Shown piece after piece: positions 19,153 through 26,676 of a DNA stretch of 40,482 nt. Position 1 is the first letter of the stretch, and every line of letters starts with the position of its first letter. The notes below the pieces were generated by a model that saw nothing but the letters and a program-made list of their open reading frames with translations, had not been told where the DNA came from and ran no database searches. Source of the stretch: Alphaproteobacteria bacterium (lineage in GTDB: Bacteria; Pseudomonadota; Alphaproteobacteria; CAAHEQ01; UBA3637); contig JAQVGI010000008.1 in NCBI GenBank assembly GCA_028696805.1, positions 1-40,482 of the forward strand. The letters run 5' to 3'. The position numbers were made by a program, and so were the translations under genes.

Positions 19153-20247
19153 TCACTTCCCGTGCAGCAGGCGCCATAACCTCCATTTATGTTTCAGCTT
19201 CAATCCCTTGTAAGAAATACGCTTCTGCGCATACAATTCCCGCAGGCGGTGGCCGGCGTGCAGCCACAATTTTTCTTGCTCCGGTTCAGGGGATCTGCGG
19301 ATGTGGTTAAAAATCATTTTGACGCGGATGTTGAGGATATGCTTTTGAATATTCGGCAAGTCCGCGGGGCGGTTCCGCCGAATGTAATCATAAATGGCGT
19401 TGATGGCCGTCATATAGCTGTCCGTTTTTGAGTTGCTCCATACAGACCGCATCGTTGAAGCCGGATTGATGTGATAAAAGTAGAGCCCTTTGTCCACCAG
19501 GGCATATTTTCCAATTTTTGACATAAGCTCGACAGCCGACGGCAAATCTTCGAACGCAATCCCTTCGATAAACTTTATATTTTGTATCGTCCGTCTTCGA
19601 TACAGCCGCGCGCAAGGCATAACGGGCAGCCGATTTTTCATAAGCGATTCGAGCGGATTATCAACTATTTTAATCGGATACCTCATGATCGCCGGTACAA
19701 TCGGCGCGTAAGGACGATCGGTCTTTTCCAACGCACAGGCCGCAACGTCAACGCCCGCCGCCGACAGGACATTCAGCAGAATCTCGAACATTTGCGGATG
19801 AATGTAGTCATCCGCATCCACAAAGGAAATGACATCCCCTGTCGCGTGTTTGAATCCGGTGTTGCGGGCGCCGCCGGCTTTCAGGTTTTTTTGATAGACG
19901 ACCCGGAACCGCTTGTCCTTTTTTGCAAATGCCTCCGCCAGTTTTCCGGAAGCGTCCGGAGACCCGTCGTCGACGCAAATGCATTCGAAATTGCGATACG
20001 TCGACGCAGCAATGCTGCGCAGGCAGCCATCGATATGCTTCTCGACATTCCACATCGGCACAATGACGGATATTTTCGTTCGAGGTATTTTCGTTTCGCG
20101 ATGCCCCTCGTAATGGATAGCCAGCCATTTGATAAGCAAAAGCAGGCCTTCCTTCGGCAAATGGCTCAAAGCCCGCAAGTCTTGCGTTGCCAGAAAATCA
20201 TCCCAATAATTCTTTATTTCATAGGAATCTTCCAGCTCCGTCCCCAT
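19153..20247 (-). CDS. Family 2 glycosyltransferase
   Basis: 364 residues from the ATG at 20247, which has GAGGGG six bases upstream; the ATG at 20253 abuts that site. The GT-A fold spans about residues 55-270: ISVIVPMWNVEKHIDGCLRS, then CVDDGS, AGGARNTGF, and the metal-binding DADD in ISFVDADDYIHPQ. These inverting enzymes move a sugar from a nucleotide donor to a surface polysaccharide or lipid. The basic C-terminus (about 280-364) has no membrane span but may bind membrane. Base composition is more AT-rich than the neighbours, suggesting later acquisition. The RNA gene just upstream ends in a terminator, so it may need read-through or regulated antitermination. Confidence 0.88.
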   Translation of the reverse strand: MGTELEDSYEIKNYWDDFLATQDLRALSHLPKEGLLLLIKWLAIHYEGHRETKIPRTKISVIVPMWNVEKHIDGCLRSIAASTYRNFECICVDDGSPDASGKLAEAFAKKDKRFRVVYQKNLKAGGARNTGFKHATGDVISFVDADDYIHPQMFEILLNVLSAAGVDVAACALEKTDRPYAPIVPAIMRYPIKIVDNPLESLMKNRLPVMPCARLYRRRTIQNIKFIEGIAFEDLPSAVELMSKIGKYALVDKGLYFYHINPASTMRSVWSNSKTDSYMTAINAIYDYIRRNRPADLPNIQKHILNIRVKMIFNHIRRSPEPEQEKLWLHAGHRLRELYAQKRISYKGLKLKHKWRLWRLLHGK

Positions 20248-20270
20248 GGCCATCCCCTCGTTTCTTCCAT

Positions 20271-20301
20271 AAAAATAAAGTCGCCGTGATGAATGGCGAC
20301 T
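20271..20301 (-). terminator. Intrinsic terminator of the orphan RNA
   Basis: Leftward AGTCGCC pairs with GGCGACT (7 bp, 9-base loop), followed by TTATTTTT. Its T run lies only on the leftward side, which fixes the strand of the RNA. Confidence 0.85.
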
Positions 20302-20464
20302 GGAGTTAGAAACCTACATCGAAAGAAGTAGTGCGGTATATTCACCGCAATGGCTTATTTTACCGCCATCCAGTCATAGACCGGTAGGCAAGTAAATAAC
20401 GTTTTTACTAAACGCTTTCGATATGAGGGTTTCTAAACCTCAAGGCGGTCATCACTCCGCTTTG
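20271..20464 (-). ncRNA. Orphan structured RNA of about 195 nt
   Basis: No protein fits here. A promoter (20499-20471) and an intrinsic terminator (20301-20271) bracket a branched fold. Read leftward: a 5' hairpin (20466-20457 with 20448-20439, 9 of 10 paired). Then a long-range closing stem in two parts, 20436-20428 with 20314-20306 (9 bp) and 20422-20415 with 20325-20318 (8 bp). Inside are three hairpins: 20409-20404/20396-20391, 20389-20379/20375-20365 with a small internal loop, and 20349-20344/20337-20332. I tried 6S, tmRNA, RNase P, SRP RNA and common riboswitches and none fits by eye. It could also be a leader that controls the glycosyltransferase. Confidence 0.7.
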
Positions 20465-20470
20465 AGGATA

Positions 20471-20499
20471 AGTCTACCCCAACAAAAAACGAATTGCAA
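20471..20499 (-). promoter_or_regulatory. Promoter of the orphan RNA
   Basis: Leftward TTGCAA, 17 bases, TAGACT. The spacing matches the other promoters of the window and predicts a start near 20464, just at the 5' hairpin. Confidence 0.75.
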
Positions 20500-20561
20500 C
20501 TTTTTTCTTATCGATGGATTTTTTTCGTGCGGAATTGCTCTGCGGGATATTCGGACGCCCC

Positions 20562-22199
20562 CTATCCCGCCCGGTCGATGCACGCCTTGACGAAGGCCTT
20601 GAAAATCGGGTTCGGGCTGGCCGGGCGCGAGGTGAACTCCGGATGGAATTGCACGCCGATGAAGAACGGGTGCGCGGGTATCTCGATGATTTCGGGCAGC
20701 AGGCCGTCGGGCGACAGGCCGGAAACGACGACGCCTTTGTCCGCCAGCCGTCCGGCGAACGCGATGTCCATTTCATACCGGTGGCGGTGGCGCTCGCGGA
20801 TCAGCCCCTGGCCGTAAATCCGGTAGGCCAGGGAACCCTTGTCCGCAATCGCGCACGGATAGGCGCCCAGCCGCATTGTGCCGCCCAGATCGCCGTTGTC
20901 CGGCCGGATTTCCTTTTTGCCGTCTTTTTCCCAGACCTTCATTTTCGAAATGACCGGCGTGCAGCGTTCGTTGAGCTCCGCCGAGTCGGCGTCCGCGATG
21001 CCGCACAGGTTCCGGCACGCCTCGATGACGGCCATCTGCATGCCGAGGCAGATGCCGAAGTAGGGCACCTTATGCTCGCGCGCGTATTGCGCCGCCTTGA
21101 TTTTGCCGGCGATGCCGCGGTTGCCGAATCCGCCCGGCACCAGGATGCCGTGGTAGGGCTTCAACGCCTTTTGCACCTCCGCGTCCGATAGTTTTTCCAG
21201 TTTCTCCGCGTCCACCCAGGCGACCTTGACCTTGCGCCCGTTCGCGATGCCGGCGGCGGTGAAGGCCTCGCCGATGGATTTGTAGGCGTCGGGCAGCGCG
21301 CAGTATTTGCCGACGACGGCGATTTCGATGTGGTTGTCGTAGGAGGCCATCGTGTCGACGATCGCGCGCCATTTTTTCAGGTCGGGCGCCGCCGCGCCGT
21401 CCAGCATCCCGAAATGCTTCAAGACCTGCACGTCCAGTTTCTGCTCGTGATACGCCAGCGGGATTTTGTAGATGTTGTCGACATCCAGCGCCATCACGAC
21501 ATCGTCCGCCGCGACATTGCAGAACAGCGCGAGCTTGCGCCGCTCGTCCGCGCCCAGCGCGATCTTGCTGCGGCACAGCAGGATGTCGGCCTGAATGCCC
21601 GCTTCCAGAAGCGTTTTTATCGCATGCTGCGTCGGCTTCGTCTTCAATTCGCCGGCGGTGTCGATATACGGCAGCAGCGTCAGGAACACGAAGCAGACGT
21701 TTTCGCGCCCGACCTCGTTGGCGAATTGGCGGATCGCTTCCAGGAACAGCGTGCCTTCGATGTCGCCGACGGTTCCGCCGACTTCATACAGCACGAAATC
21801 CTCGCCGGTCAAATCCGACGTCAGGAAACTCTTGATTTCGTTGGACACGTGCGGAATCGCCTGAACCGTCGCGCCCAGGTAGTCGCCGCGCCGCTCCTTT
21901 TGCAGCACGTTGAAGTAAATCCGGCCGCCCGAAATTGAATCCGTCTTGCGGCAGTTGACATTGGCGAAGCGCTCGTAATGCCCCAAATCCAGGTCCGTTT
22001 CCGCGCCGTCCTCGGTGACGAAGACCTCGCCGTGCTGATACGGCGACATCGTGCCCGGATCGACGTTCAGGTAGGGATCCAGCTTCCGCATCCGAATCGT
22101 GTAGCCGCGGGCGTGCAGCAGGCTGCCCAGCGCGGCCGAAGCGATTCCCTTTCCCAAGCTGGACACCACGCCGCCGAGCGTGAAAATGTATTTCGTCAT
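20562..22199 (-). CDS. pyrG: CTP synthase
   Basis: 545 residues, full length. It aminates UTP to CTP with glutamine-derived ammonia. The synthetase half has FTLGGVVSSLGKGIASAALG, the LDPYLNVDPGTMSPYQHGEV block, SDLTGEDFVLYEVGGTVGDI and LPYIDTAGELKTKPTQHA. The glutaminase half has the PGGFGNRG loop, the nucleophile Cys in GICLGMQMAVIE and the His/Glu pair in FHPEF. An 8-bp inverted repeat (20542-20549 with 20563-20570) spans its stop codon. No good promoter was found upstream (22200-22333); a weak TTGTTT, 17, TAGGAA lies close to the start. Confidence 0.97.
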   Translation of the reverse strand: MTKYIFTLGGVVSSLGKGIASAALGSLLHARGYTIRMRKLDPYLNVDPGTMSPYQHGEVFVTEDGAETDLDLGHYERFANVNCRKTDSISGGRIYFNVLQKERRGDYLGATVQAIPHVSNEIKSFLTSDLTGEDFVLYEVGGTVGDIEGTLFLEAIRQFANEVGRENVCFVFLTLLPYIDTAGELKTKPTQHAIKTLLEAGIQADILLCRSKIALGADERRKLALFCNVAADDVVMALDVDNIYKIPLAYHEQKLDVQVLKHFGMLDGAAAPDLKKWRAIVDTMASYDNHIEIAVVGKYCALPDAYKSIGEAFTAAGIANGRKVKVAWVDAEKLEKLSDAEVQKALKPYHGILVPGGFGNRGIAGKIKAAQYAREHKVPYFGICLGMQMAVIEACRNLCGIADADSAELNERCTPVISKMKVWEKDGKKEIRPDNGDLGGTMRLGAYPCAIADKGSLAYRIYGQGLIRERHRHRYEMDIAFAGRLADKGVVVSGLSPDGLLPEIIEIPAHPFFIGVQFHPEFTSRPASPNPIFKAFVKACIDRAG

Positions 22200-22333
22200 G
22201 TTTGGATCCTTTCCGTTTTTTCCTACCTACCATATTATTCGTAAACAAGAAGTTAAGATTTTGAAAAATCGGCGGGCAAACCGACAACCTCGTCAAAATG
22301 CGGCGATTTTTTTTATCCGGCGCTTTTTTTAGT

Positions 22334-22362
22334 TTGCAATTTCGGCGGAATGGATTTATACT
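22334..22362 (+). promoter_or_regulatory. Promoter of the moxR-terB-like pair
   Basis: TTGCAA, 17 bases, TATACT, 21 bases before the start at 22384. An AAAGGAG ribosome site follows. Confidence 0.82.
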
Positions 22363-22383
22363 TTCCCGAAAAAGGAGTCCTCC

Positions 22384-23352
22384 ATGACCACGGAATTGCA
22401 AAAAAGTTTCAGCCTGCTGCGCGTTTACCTGAACGAGCGGATCTTGGCGCAGCCCCAGCTGATCGACAGCATGCTGATCGCCTTGCTGATCAACGGCCAC
22501 CTGCTGGTGGAGGGGCTGCCCGGCCTGGCGAAGACTAAGGCGGTTAAGACGCTGGCCGCCTGCCTGGACGTCGCGACGCACCGGATTCAGTTCACGCCGG
22601 ATCTGGAGCCGCGGGACATCACGGGCGCGGATATTTTCCGCCCCGAATCCAACAGCTATGTCTTTTACAAGGGGCCGCTGTTCCGGAATCTGGTGCTGGC
22701 CGACGAAATCAACCGCGCGCCGGCGAAGGTTCAATCCGCGCTGCTGGAAGCGATGGGCGAGCGCCAGGTGACGATCGGCAACGAAACCTACCGCCTGCCG
22801 GATATTTTCCTGGTCATGGCGACGCAGAACGCGATGGATCAGGACGGCACCTATGTCCTGCCGGCCGCGCAGCTGGACCGCTTTTCGCTGTTCGTCCGCC
22901 TGCATTACCCCGCGCTGGGCACCGAGCGCGCCATTCTGGACCTGGTTCGGAACGAGGAGAAAAACCAGCTGGCGCCGTTCTCCAAGAAACTGCGCGGATC
23001 CCATATCCTGGCGGCGCGGCAGGAAGTGCTGGACGTGGTGATGCCCCCCGACTTGCAGGATTACATCATCCGGCTGGTGCTGGCGACGCGCGAGCCGCAG
23101 CAATACGGCGCGGATTTGGACGGGCTCATCCGCTACGGCGCCAGCCCGCGCGGCACGATCGCCCTGGACGCCTGCGTGCGCGCGAAGGCGTGGCTGGAAG
23201 GGCGCGGCATCGTCACGCTTCAGGACATCCGGTCGCTGGTGGTGGAAACGCTGCACCACCGGATCGCTCTGACGCCCGAGGCCGTCGCGCAGAAGGTTTC
23301 CATCGACAAGGTTTTGGAAACGCTGACGGCGCGCGTTCCCGTTCAGGTTTGA
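22384..23352 (+). CDS. MoxR-family AAA+ ATPase
   Basis: 322 residues. Walker A EGLPGLAKTKAVK at about 39-51, Walker B VLADEINRAPAKVQSALLEAM, sensor 1 MATQNAMDQDGTYVLPAAQLDRF, and the C-terminal lid with YGASPRGTIALDACVRAKAW. MoxR ATPases act as chaperones that insert metal or assemble complexes, usually beside DUF58 and von Willebrand factor A genes. Here neither follows; the only partner is the WYL/TerB-like gene that starts 4 bases after the stop. Cytoplasmic, probably a hexamer. Confidence 0.92.
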   Translation: MTTELQKSFSLLRVYLNERILAQPQLIDSMLIALLINGHLLVEGLPGLAKTKAVKTLAACLDVATHRIQFTPDLEPRDITGADIFRPESNSYVFYKGPLFRNLVLADEINRAPAKVQSALLEAMGERQVTIGNETYRLPDIFLVMATQNAMDQDGTYVLPAAQLDRFSLFVRLHYPALGTERAILDLVRNEEKNQLAPFSKKLRGSHILAARQEVLDVVMPPDLQDYIIRLVLATREPQQYGADLDGLIRYGASPRGTIALDACVRAKAWLEGRGIVTLQDIRSLVVETLHHRIALTPEAVAQKVSIDKVLETLTARVPVQV

Positions 23353-23356
23353 CACG

Positions 23357-24127
23357 ATGCTGACGTCCCGGCACATTCAGGAAACGCTGGACGCCCTTTT
23401 GGGGGTGAAGCCCGTGCCGCCGCCCCCGGCGCCGCCGATGGTCCGTCAGGTGTTCAAGGGTGCCAGCACGCATGCGTCCGGCATTTCGGTGCTGGCGAGC
23501 TTGTCCTACAAATCCCTCAGCGGCAATTTCAAGGACAGGGACGTCATGATCCGCCGCGCCGTCCGGAACAAGGGCGACTGGTATCTGGATGTCCTGGCGC
23601 TGGACATCAAGGCGCCGCGCGTGGTCAAGGTGGCGGACATTTCCCGGGTCGTCGACACGGGGACGGGGCGGGTCTACGCGGATCCGTTCGCGTTCTGCCA
23701 GCAAAAGCTGGGCATTGCCGTCGACAGCCGGGCTTCGTCCGCGCCGGCGGGGGATTTCCCGAAAGTCATCGCGAAAGTCGGCGACGAGATGGCGATGCTG
23801 ATGTATGTCGTCGCTGCGGACGGCGTGCGCCGGCCGGTCGAGCGGGCGTTCGTCCACGATTATGTCCGGGCGCGGACGCCGGAGTTCAGATACGCCGACG
23901 CGGAGTTGGAGGCGTACCTGATCTCGCTGGCCCCCGATGCGGAGAGTTTCGCCCTGGCCCTGGAGCATGCCGTTTCGAAAGACAAGTCCGTCATTCCGAC
24001 GCTGATCGAGACGATGCTGCTGATCATCACGATGGACGACGACGTCCACCCGCGCGAGCGGGCGCTGCTGGACAAGCTCGTCGCGCTGTTGGAGCGGGAG
24101 GGCTTCGCTTTCAAGCTGCCGATATAG
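23357..24127 (+). CDS. WYL-like plus TerB-like two-domain protein
   Basis: 256 residues. After a Pro-rich linker (18-28), residues about 38-100 resemble a WYL-type small beta barrel (NKGDWYLDVLALDIKAPRVV then VADISRVVDTGTG), a fold that binds ligands or nucleic acid. The C-terminal third resembles TerB, the helical tellurite-resistance domain with acidic pairs: AMLMYVVAADGVRRPVERAF and LIITMDDDVHPRERALLDKL. Both repeats have the D-G or D-D followed by ERA seen in TerB metal sites. Directly after moxR, so a partner of that ATPase is likely. Assignments are by eye and the WYL call is the weaker. Confidence 0.65.
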   Translation: MLTSRHIQETLDALLGVKPVPPPPAPPMVRQVFKGASTHASGISVLASLSYKSLSGNFKDRDVMIRRAVRNKGDWYLDVLALDIKAPRVVKVADISRVVDTGTGRVYADPFAFCQQKLGIAVDSRASSAPAGDFPKVIAKVGDEMAMLMYVVAADGVRRPVERAFVHDYVRARTPEFRYADAELEAYLISLAPDAESFALALEHAVSKDKSVIPTLIETMLLIITMDDDVHPRERALLDKLVALLEREGFAFKLPI

Positions 24128-24146
24128 GGGCGGCCGCACATTCCCC

Positions 24147-24175
24147 TTGACTTTTGCATTTTTTAAGGGTAGAAT
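24147..24175 (+). promoter_or_regulatory. Promoter of rpmG
   Basis: TTGACT, 17 bases, TAGAAT, followed by AAGGAAC before the ATG at 24211. Confidence 0.85.
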
Positions 24176-24210
24176 GCGGCTCTGTTTTATTTCAAGCATA
24201 AGGAACGATT

Positions 24211-24378
24211 ATGGCAAAACCAGTCACCACCGAAATCAAATTGGAAAGCACCGCCGGCACCGGCGTGTTCTACATCACGAAGAAAAATCCGCGCACGAAG
24301 ACCGAAAAGCTCAAAGTCAGGAAATACGACAAGAAAGCGCGCAAACACGTGGAATTCGCCGAAAAGAAAATCAAATAA
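24211..24378 (+). CDS. rpmG: Ribosomal protein bL33
   Basis: 55 residues, too short for most gene callers' cut-offs but unmistakable. [26 protein letters not shown] and [16 protein letters not shown] match bL33 of the 50S subunit. It has no zinc-binding Cys pairs, so it is the zinc-free form. It has its own promoter and terminator. Confidence 0.96.
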   Translation: MAKPVTTEIKLESTAGTGVFYITKKNPRTKTEKLKVRKYDKKARKHVEFAEKKIK

Positions 24379-24393
24379 GCCGTCCGGCCGGCA

Positions 24394-24424
24394 AAAAAAC
24401 CCCGTTGCGGCGGGGTTTTTCTAT
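24394..24424 (+). terminator. Intrinsic terminator of rpmG
   Basis: CCCCG (24400-24404) pairs with CGGGG (24411-24415), extended by A-T pairs, followed by TTTTTCT. Confidence 0.88.
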
Positions 24425-24470
24425 TCCCTTTTGTATTTTTTTGGGATATGATGGTCCCGAGGGATTGGGA

Positions 24471-25397
24471 ATGGCACAGGCACCTTTTTCGGCGCGGCGG
24501 TTGGTTTTGACGGGAGCGGCATGGCTCTGCGTGTATTTTTTCGTCCTGCTGCCGGCGGTGTCCGCCCTGCTGGACTTTCAGTTTCTGGACGCCGCCGCAT
24601 GGCATCAAAAATCCCAGGATTTCATGGCTTACCGCTGGCGTATCGAAACGGGGCGGGACTGGGCCCTGCTGGGCGCGATGATCGCCTGGATTCCGATGAT
24701 TTTCATCGGGGGATGGGGGTTCTATCGGGCGCCGTGGCACAAACTGGGGAGGCTTGTCCGGCGCAAATCGCCCGCGCGCGCCATCCAAAAAGCGCGCCTG
24801 TCCCGCAAGACATTCGTGCCGCACGCCGTGCGCGGGCAATATGGCCTGCTGCGGGCGGCGCAGCGGCAGCCCGAACAAACGCAGGCGCAGCCGTCCCCGC
24901 CGCCAAAAGAACTGGACGCGATGCAGCGGCAGATTCAGGACGACACGACGGATGTCCAGCTGCTGATGGAGCTGGCGCAGCCGTTCGCCGCGGATGTTTT
25001 CCCGTATATCGTTTTGAACGGCCGGTATGCGTCGCTGGCCGTTTCGACGGAGAGCAGCGCCCTGATGGTGCGGATTGTCGGCGGCGACGACCAATGGTCC
25101 GTGGATGTTCAGGCGCCTTTGGAGGCCAGCGACTGGTACGGGTCGGGGAAGACCTTGTCCGCGCCGGCGGCCGATTTGCGGCAGCTGTCGCGGGATTTCA
25201 AGGAGCAGGAGCCCGATTCCGACATCCGGCCGATGATGGTTCTGGCGCGCGGCAAACTGCTGAACGCGGCGGAAACGCGGGCGTATCTTGAGCAAAACGG
25301 CATCCTGCTGGCGCGGCTGGACGGCGCGGAGCCGGCGGACATTCCGCTGTTCACGGATGTTTTGAAACAGCATTTCCAACTGAAAGAAGGCCCCTGA
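24471..25397 (+). CDS. Unknown two-span membrane protein
   Basis: 308 residues from the ATG at 24471 with GAGGGA upstream; earlier in-frame starts lie across rpmG and its terminator. Two membrane segments (about 11-33 and 66-86) are joined by a short Trp/Asp-rich loop, so most of the protein (from about 90) is cytoplasmic. That part has a basic, Gln/Pro-rich linker (100-150) and then a mixed alpha/beta domain with no motif I know (VFPYIVLNGRYASLAVS, DIRPMMVLARGKLL). It shares one base with pgpA (TGATG), so they are co-translated. No function can be assigned. Confidence 0.75.
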   Translation: MAQAPFSARRLVLTGAAWLCVYFFVLLPAVSALLDFQFLDAAAWHQKSQDFMAYRWRIETGRDWALLGAMIAWIPMIFIGGWGFYRAPWHKLGRLVRRKSPARAIQKARLSRKTFVPHAVRGQYGLLRAAQRQPEQTQAQPSPPPKELDAMQRQIQDDTTDVQLLMELAQPFAADVFPYIVLNGRYASLAVSTESSALMVRIVGGDDQWSVDVQAPLEASDWYGSGKTLSAPAADLRQLSRDFKEQEPDSDIRPMMVLARGKLLNAAETRAYLEQNGILLARLDGAEPADIPLFTDVLKQHFQLKEGP

Positions 25398-25858
25398 TGC
25401 GCTTTCGCGGATTGGCATGGGTTTTGGCGACATGGTTCGGGACGGGCCGTTTTCCGGCGATGCCGGGGACGATCGGGTCGCTGGCGGCGCTGCCGGTCGT
25501 CTACCTGACCGTCTGGGGCGGGCCCTGGGTGATATTCGAGCTGGCCTGGATACTGCTGCTCGTCGGCGTCTGGGCGTCCGTCGTCGTGATCAAGGAAACA
25601 TACGCGCCCGATCCGCAGTATATCGTGATCGACGAAGTGGTCGGGCAGGTGCTGACCTTTCTGTTCGTGTCGCAGGGGCAGGTGCCCCTGTGGATGCTGG
25701 GCGCCGGATTCGTTTTGTTCCGGATCTGCGACATCCTGAAGCCGTGGCCGGCGTGCGCGTTCGACCGCCAGCACGACGCTTTCGGCGTGATGATGGACGA
25801 CGTCGTTGCGGGGCTGTATGCCGCCGGGCTGCTGTATTTGTTGAAATTGTTTGTGTGA
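25397..25858 (+). CDS. pgpA: Phosphatidylglycerophosphatase A
   Basis: 153 residues, standard length. This inner-membrane enzyme removes phosphate from phosphatidylglycerol phosphate to make phosphatidylglycerol. Typical motifs: ATWFGTGRFPAMPGTIGSLAALP, YIVIDEVVGQ with the catalytic acidic pair, RICDILKPWPACAFDR and GVMMDDVVAGLYA. Four membrane spans. Coupled to the unknown gene before it. Confidence 0.93.
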   Translation: MRFRGLAWVLATWFGTGRFPAMPGTIGSLAALPVVYLTVWGGPWVIFELAWILLLVGVWASVVVIKETYAPDPQYIVIDEVVGQVLTFLFVSQGQVPLWMLGAGFVLFRICDILKPWPACAFDRQHDAFGVMMDDVVAGLYAAGLLYLLKLFV

Positions 25859-25871
25859 TGAAAGGAAAAAA

Positions 25872-26087
25872 ATGACGATAGACCACTTCAAGCATGTAAT
25901 CGGATTGTATGCCGCCGCCAAGGGGTATAAGCTGACGCCGTTCGCCGACAAGATCATGGCGCGGTGCCTGGAAAAATGCGAGGGGCGCTGTCCATGCGAT
26001 GTGTCCCGCGGGTTCTGCCCGTGCGGGGAGCATGTCGCCGAGGTGGAGCGCGACGGCCACTGCCACTGCAACCTGTTCACAAAATAG
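25872..26087 (+). CDS. Miniature ferredoxin:thioredoxin reductase catalytic-domain-like protein
   Basis: 71 residues from the ATG at 25872 with AAAGGA upstream. Seven Cys are in CEGRCPC, CPCGEH and GHCHCNLF. The end (CPC, acidic spacer, DGHCHCxLF) matches the catalytic chain of ferredoxin:thioredoxin reductase, which holds a 4Fe-4S cluster beside a redox disulfide. The family normally has about 16 residues between the two CPC motifs; here only 6. Its partner in chloroplasts and cyanobacteria (the variable chain) is not present. It lies 13 bases after pgpA and converges on queH, with only 3 bases between the stops. Confidence 0.72.
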   Translation: MTIDHFKHVIGLYAAAKGYKLTPFADKIMARCLEKCEGRCPCDVSRGFCPCGEHVAEVERDGHCHCNLFTK

Positions 26088-26090
26088 GGG

Positions 26091-26618
26091 TTAGTTTTCG
26101 GGCTTGCAGCCGCAGTAATTCTGGCGGTAGAGGTTTTTCGCGCGCGTCCGTTCCGCCGTTTCGGGCGCCAGCGTCCGCCAGTCCGTGAAGTCATAGGGCA
26201 GGGCGCATTCCGCCGCGACGGCGCGGGCGATGCGGTTGACCTGATTTAGATCTTTATGCCGCGAAAATCCCAACACCGACGTCCATGCCGCAAAGCCGTT
26301 GTCCGCCGCGTATCGCGCCGCGTGGGCCAGGCGCAGCTTGAAGCAAAGCGCGCACCGCCGGCCGCGCTCCGGCTTGTCCGTCAAGCCGCCGCAGACGGCG
26401 TCCCAGTGCTGCGGCTCATACGGCAGATCGACGAACGGCACGCCCAGATCGGCGCACACGCGCTTGTTTTCGTCCAGCCGCCGCCGGTATTCGGCCGCGG
26501 GCCGGATGTTCGGGTTGTAAAACAGCACCGCGAACGCCCGCCCCGATGCGCGCAGGGCGTGGATGACGCCGACGGAACACGGCGCGCAGCATGACAAGAC
26601 AAGCAGTTTATCGGACAT
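26091..26618 (-). CDS. queH: Epoxyqueuosine reductase QueH
   Basis: 175 residues, the DUF208 family. It does the last step of queuosine synthesis, reducing epoxyqueuosine in GUN tRNAs (Asp, Asn, His, Tyr), in place of the unrelated QueG. Cys motifs expected for the 4Fe-4S site and metal are present: SCCAPCSVG near the start, RGRRCALCFKLRL in the middle and YCGC near the end, with FYNPNIRPAAEYRRR. It is on the same strand as tRNA-His and a solute-binding gene. No clear promoter; the inverted repeat TGTCAA-N6-TTGACA (26632-26649) is just upstream. Confidence 0.93.
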   Translation of the reverse strand: MSDKLLVLSCCAPCSVGVIHALRASGRAFAVLFYNPNIRPAAEYRRRLDENKRVCADLGVPFVDLPYEPQHWDAVCGGLTDKPERGRRCALCFKLRLAHAARYAADNGFAAWTSVLGFSRHKDLNQVNRIARAVAAECALPYDFTDWRTLAPETAERTRAKNLYRQNYCGCKPEN

Positions 26619-26631
26619 ATATATCCTTCGT

Positions 26632-26649
26632 TGTCAAACGGACTTGACA
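26632..26649. repeat. Perfect inverted repeat upstream of queH
   Basis: TGTCAA and TTGACA separated by 6 bases. It could be an operator or a small hairpin. The leftward TTGACA has no -10 at the right distance, so it does not read as a plain promoter. Confidence 0.5.
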
Positions 26650-26676
26650 GATTTTTCGTGCGTTTTTCGGGAAAGG

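Noticed and set aside
20271-20464. Reading the orphan RNA as 6S RNA, tmRNA or a cobalamin riboswitch
   Set aside because: 6S has paired outer ends around one large bubble and not three hairpins; no tag-coding ALAA-like end for tmRNA; no B12-box-like motif.
22262-22318. AAAAATCG and CGATTTTT plus a T run as a rightward terminator
   Set aside because: No rightward gene precedes it, and the loop is long and unsupported.
26632-26637. Leftward TTGACA as the -35 of a queH promoter
   Set aside because: No -10 lies 16 to 18 bases on, and the nearby TATATA is too close and touches the start codon.
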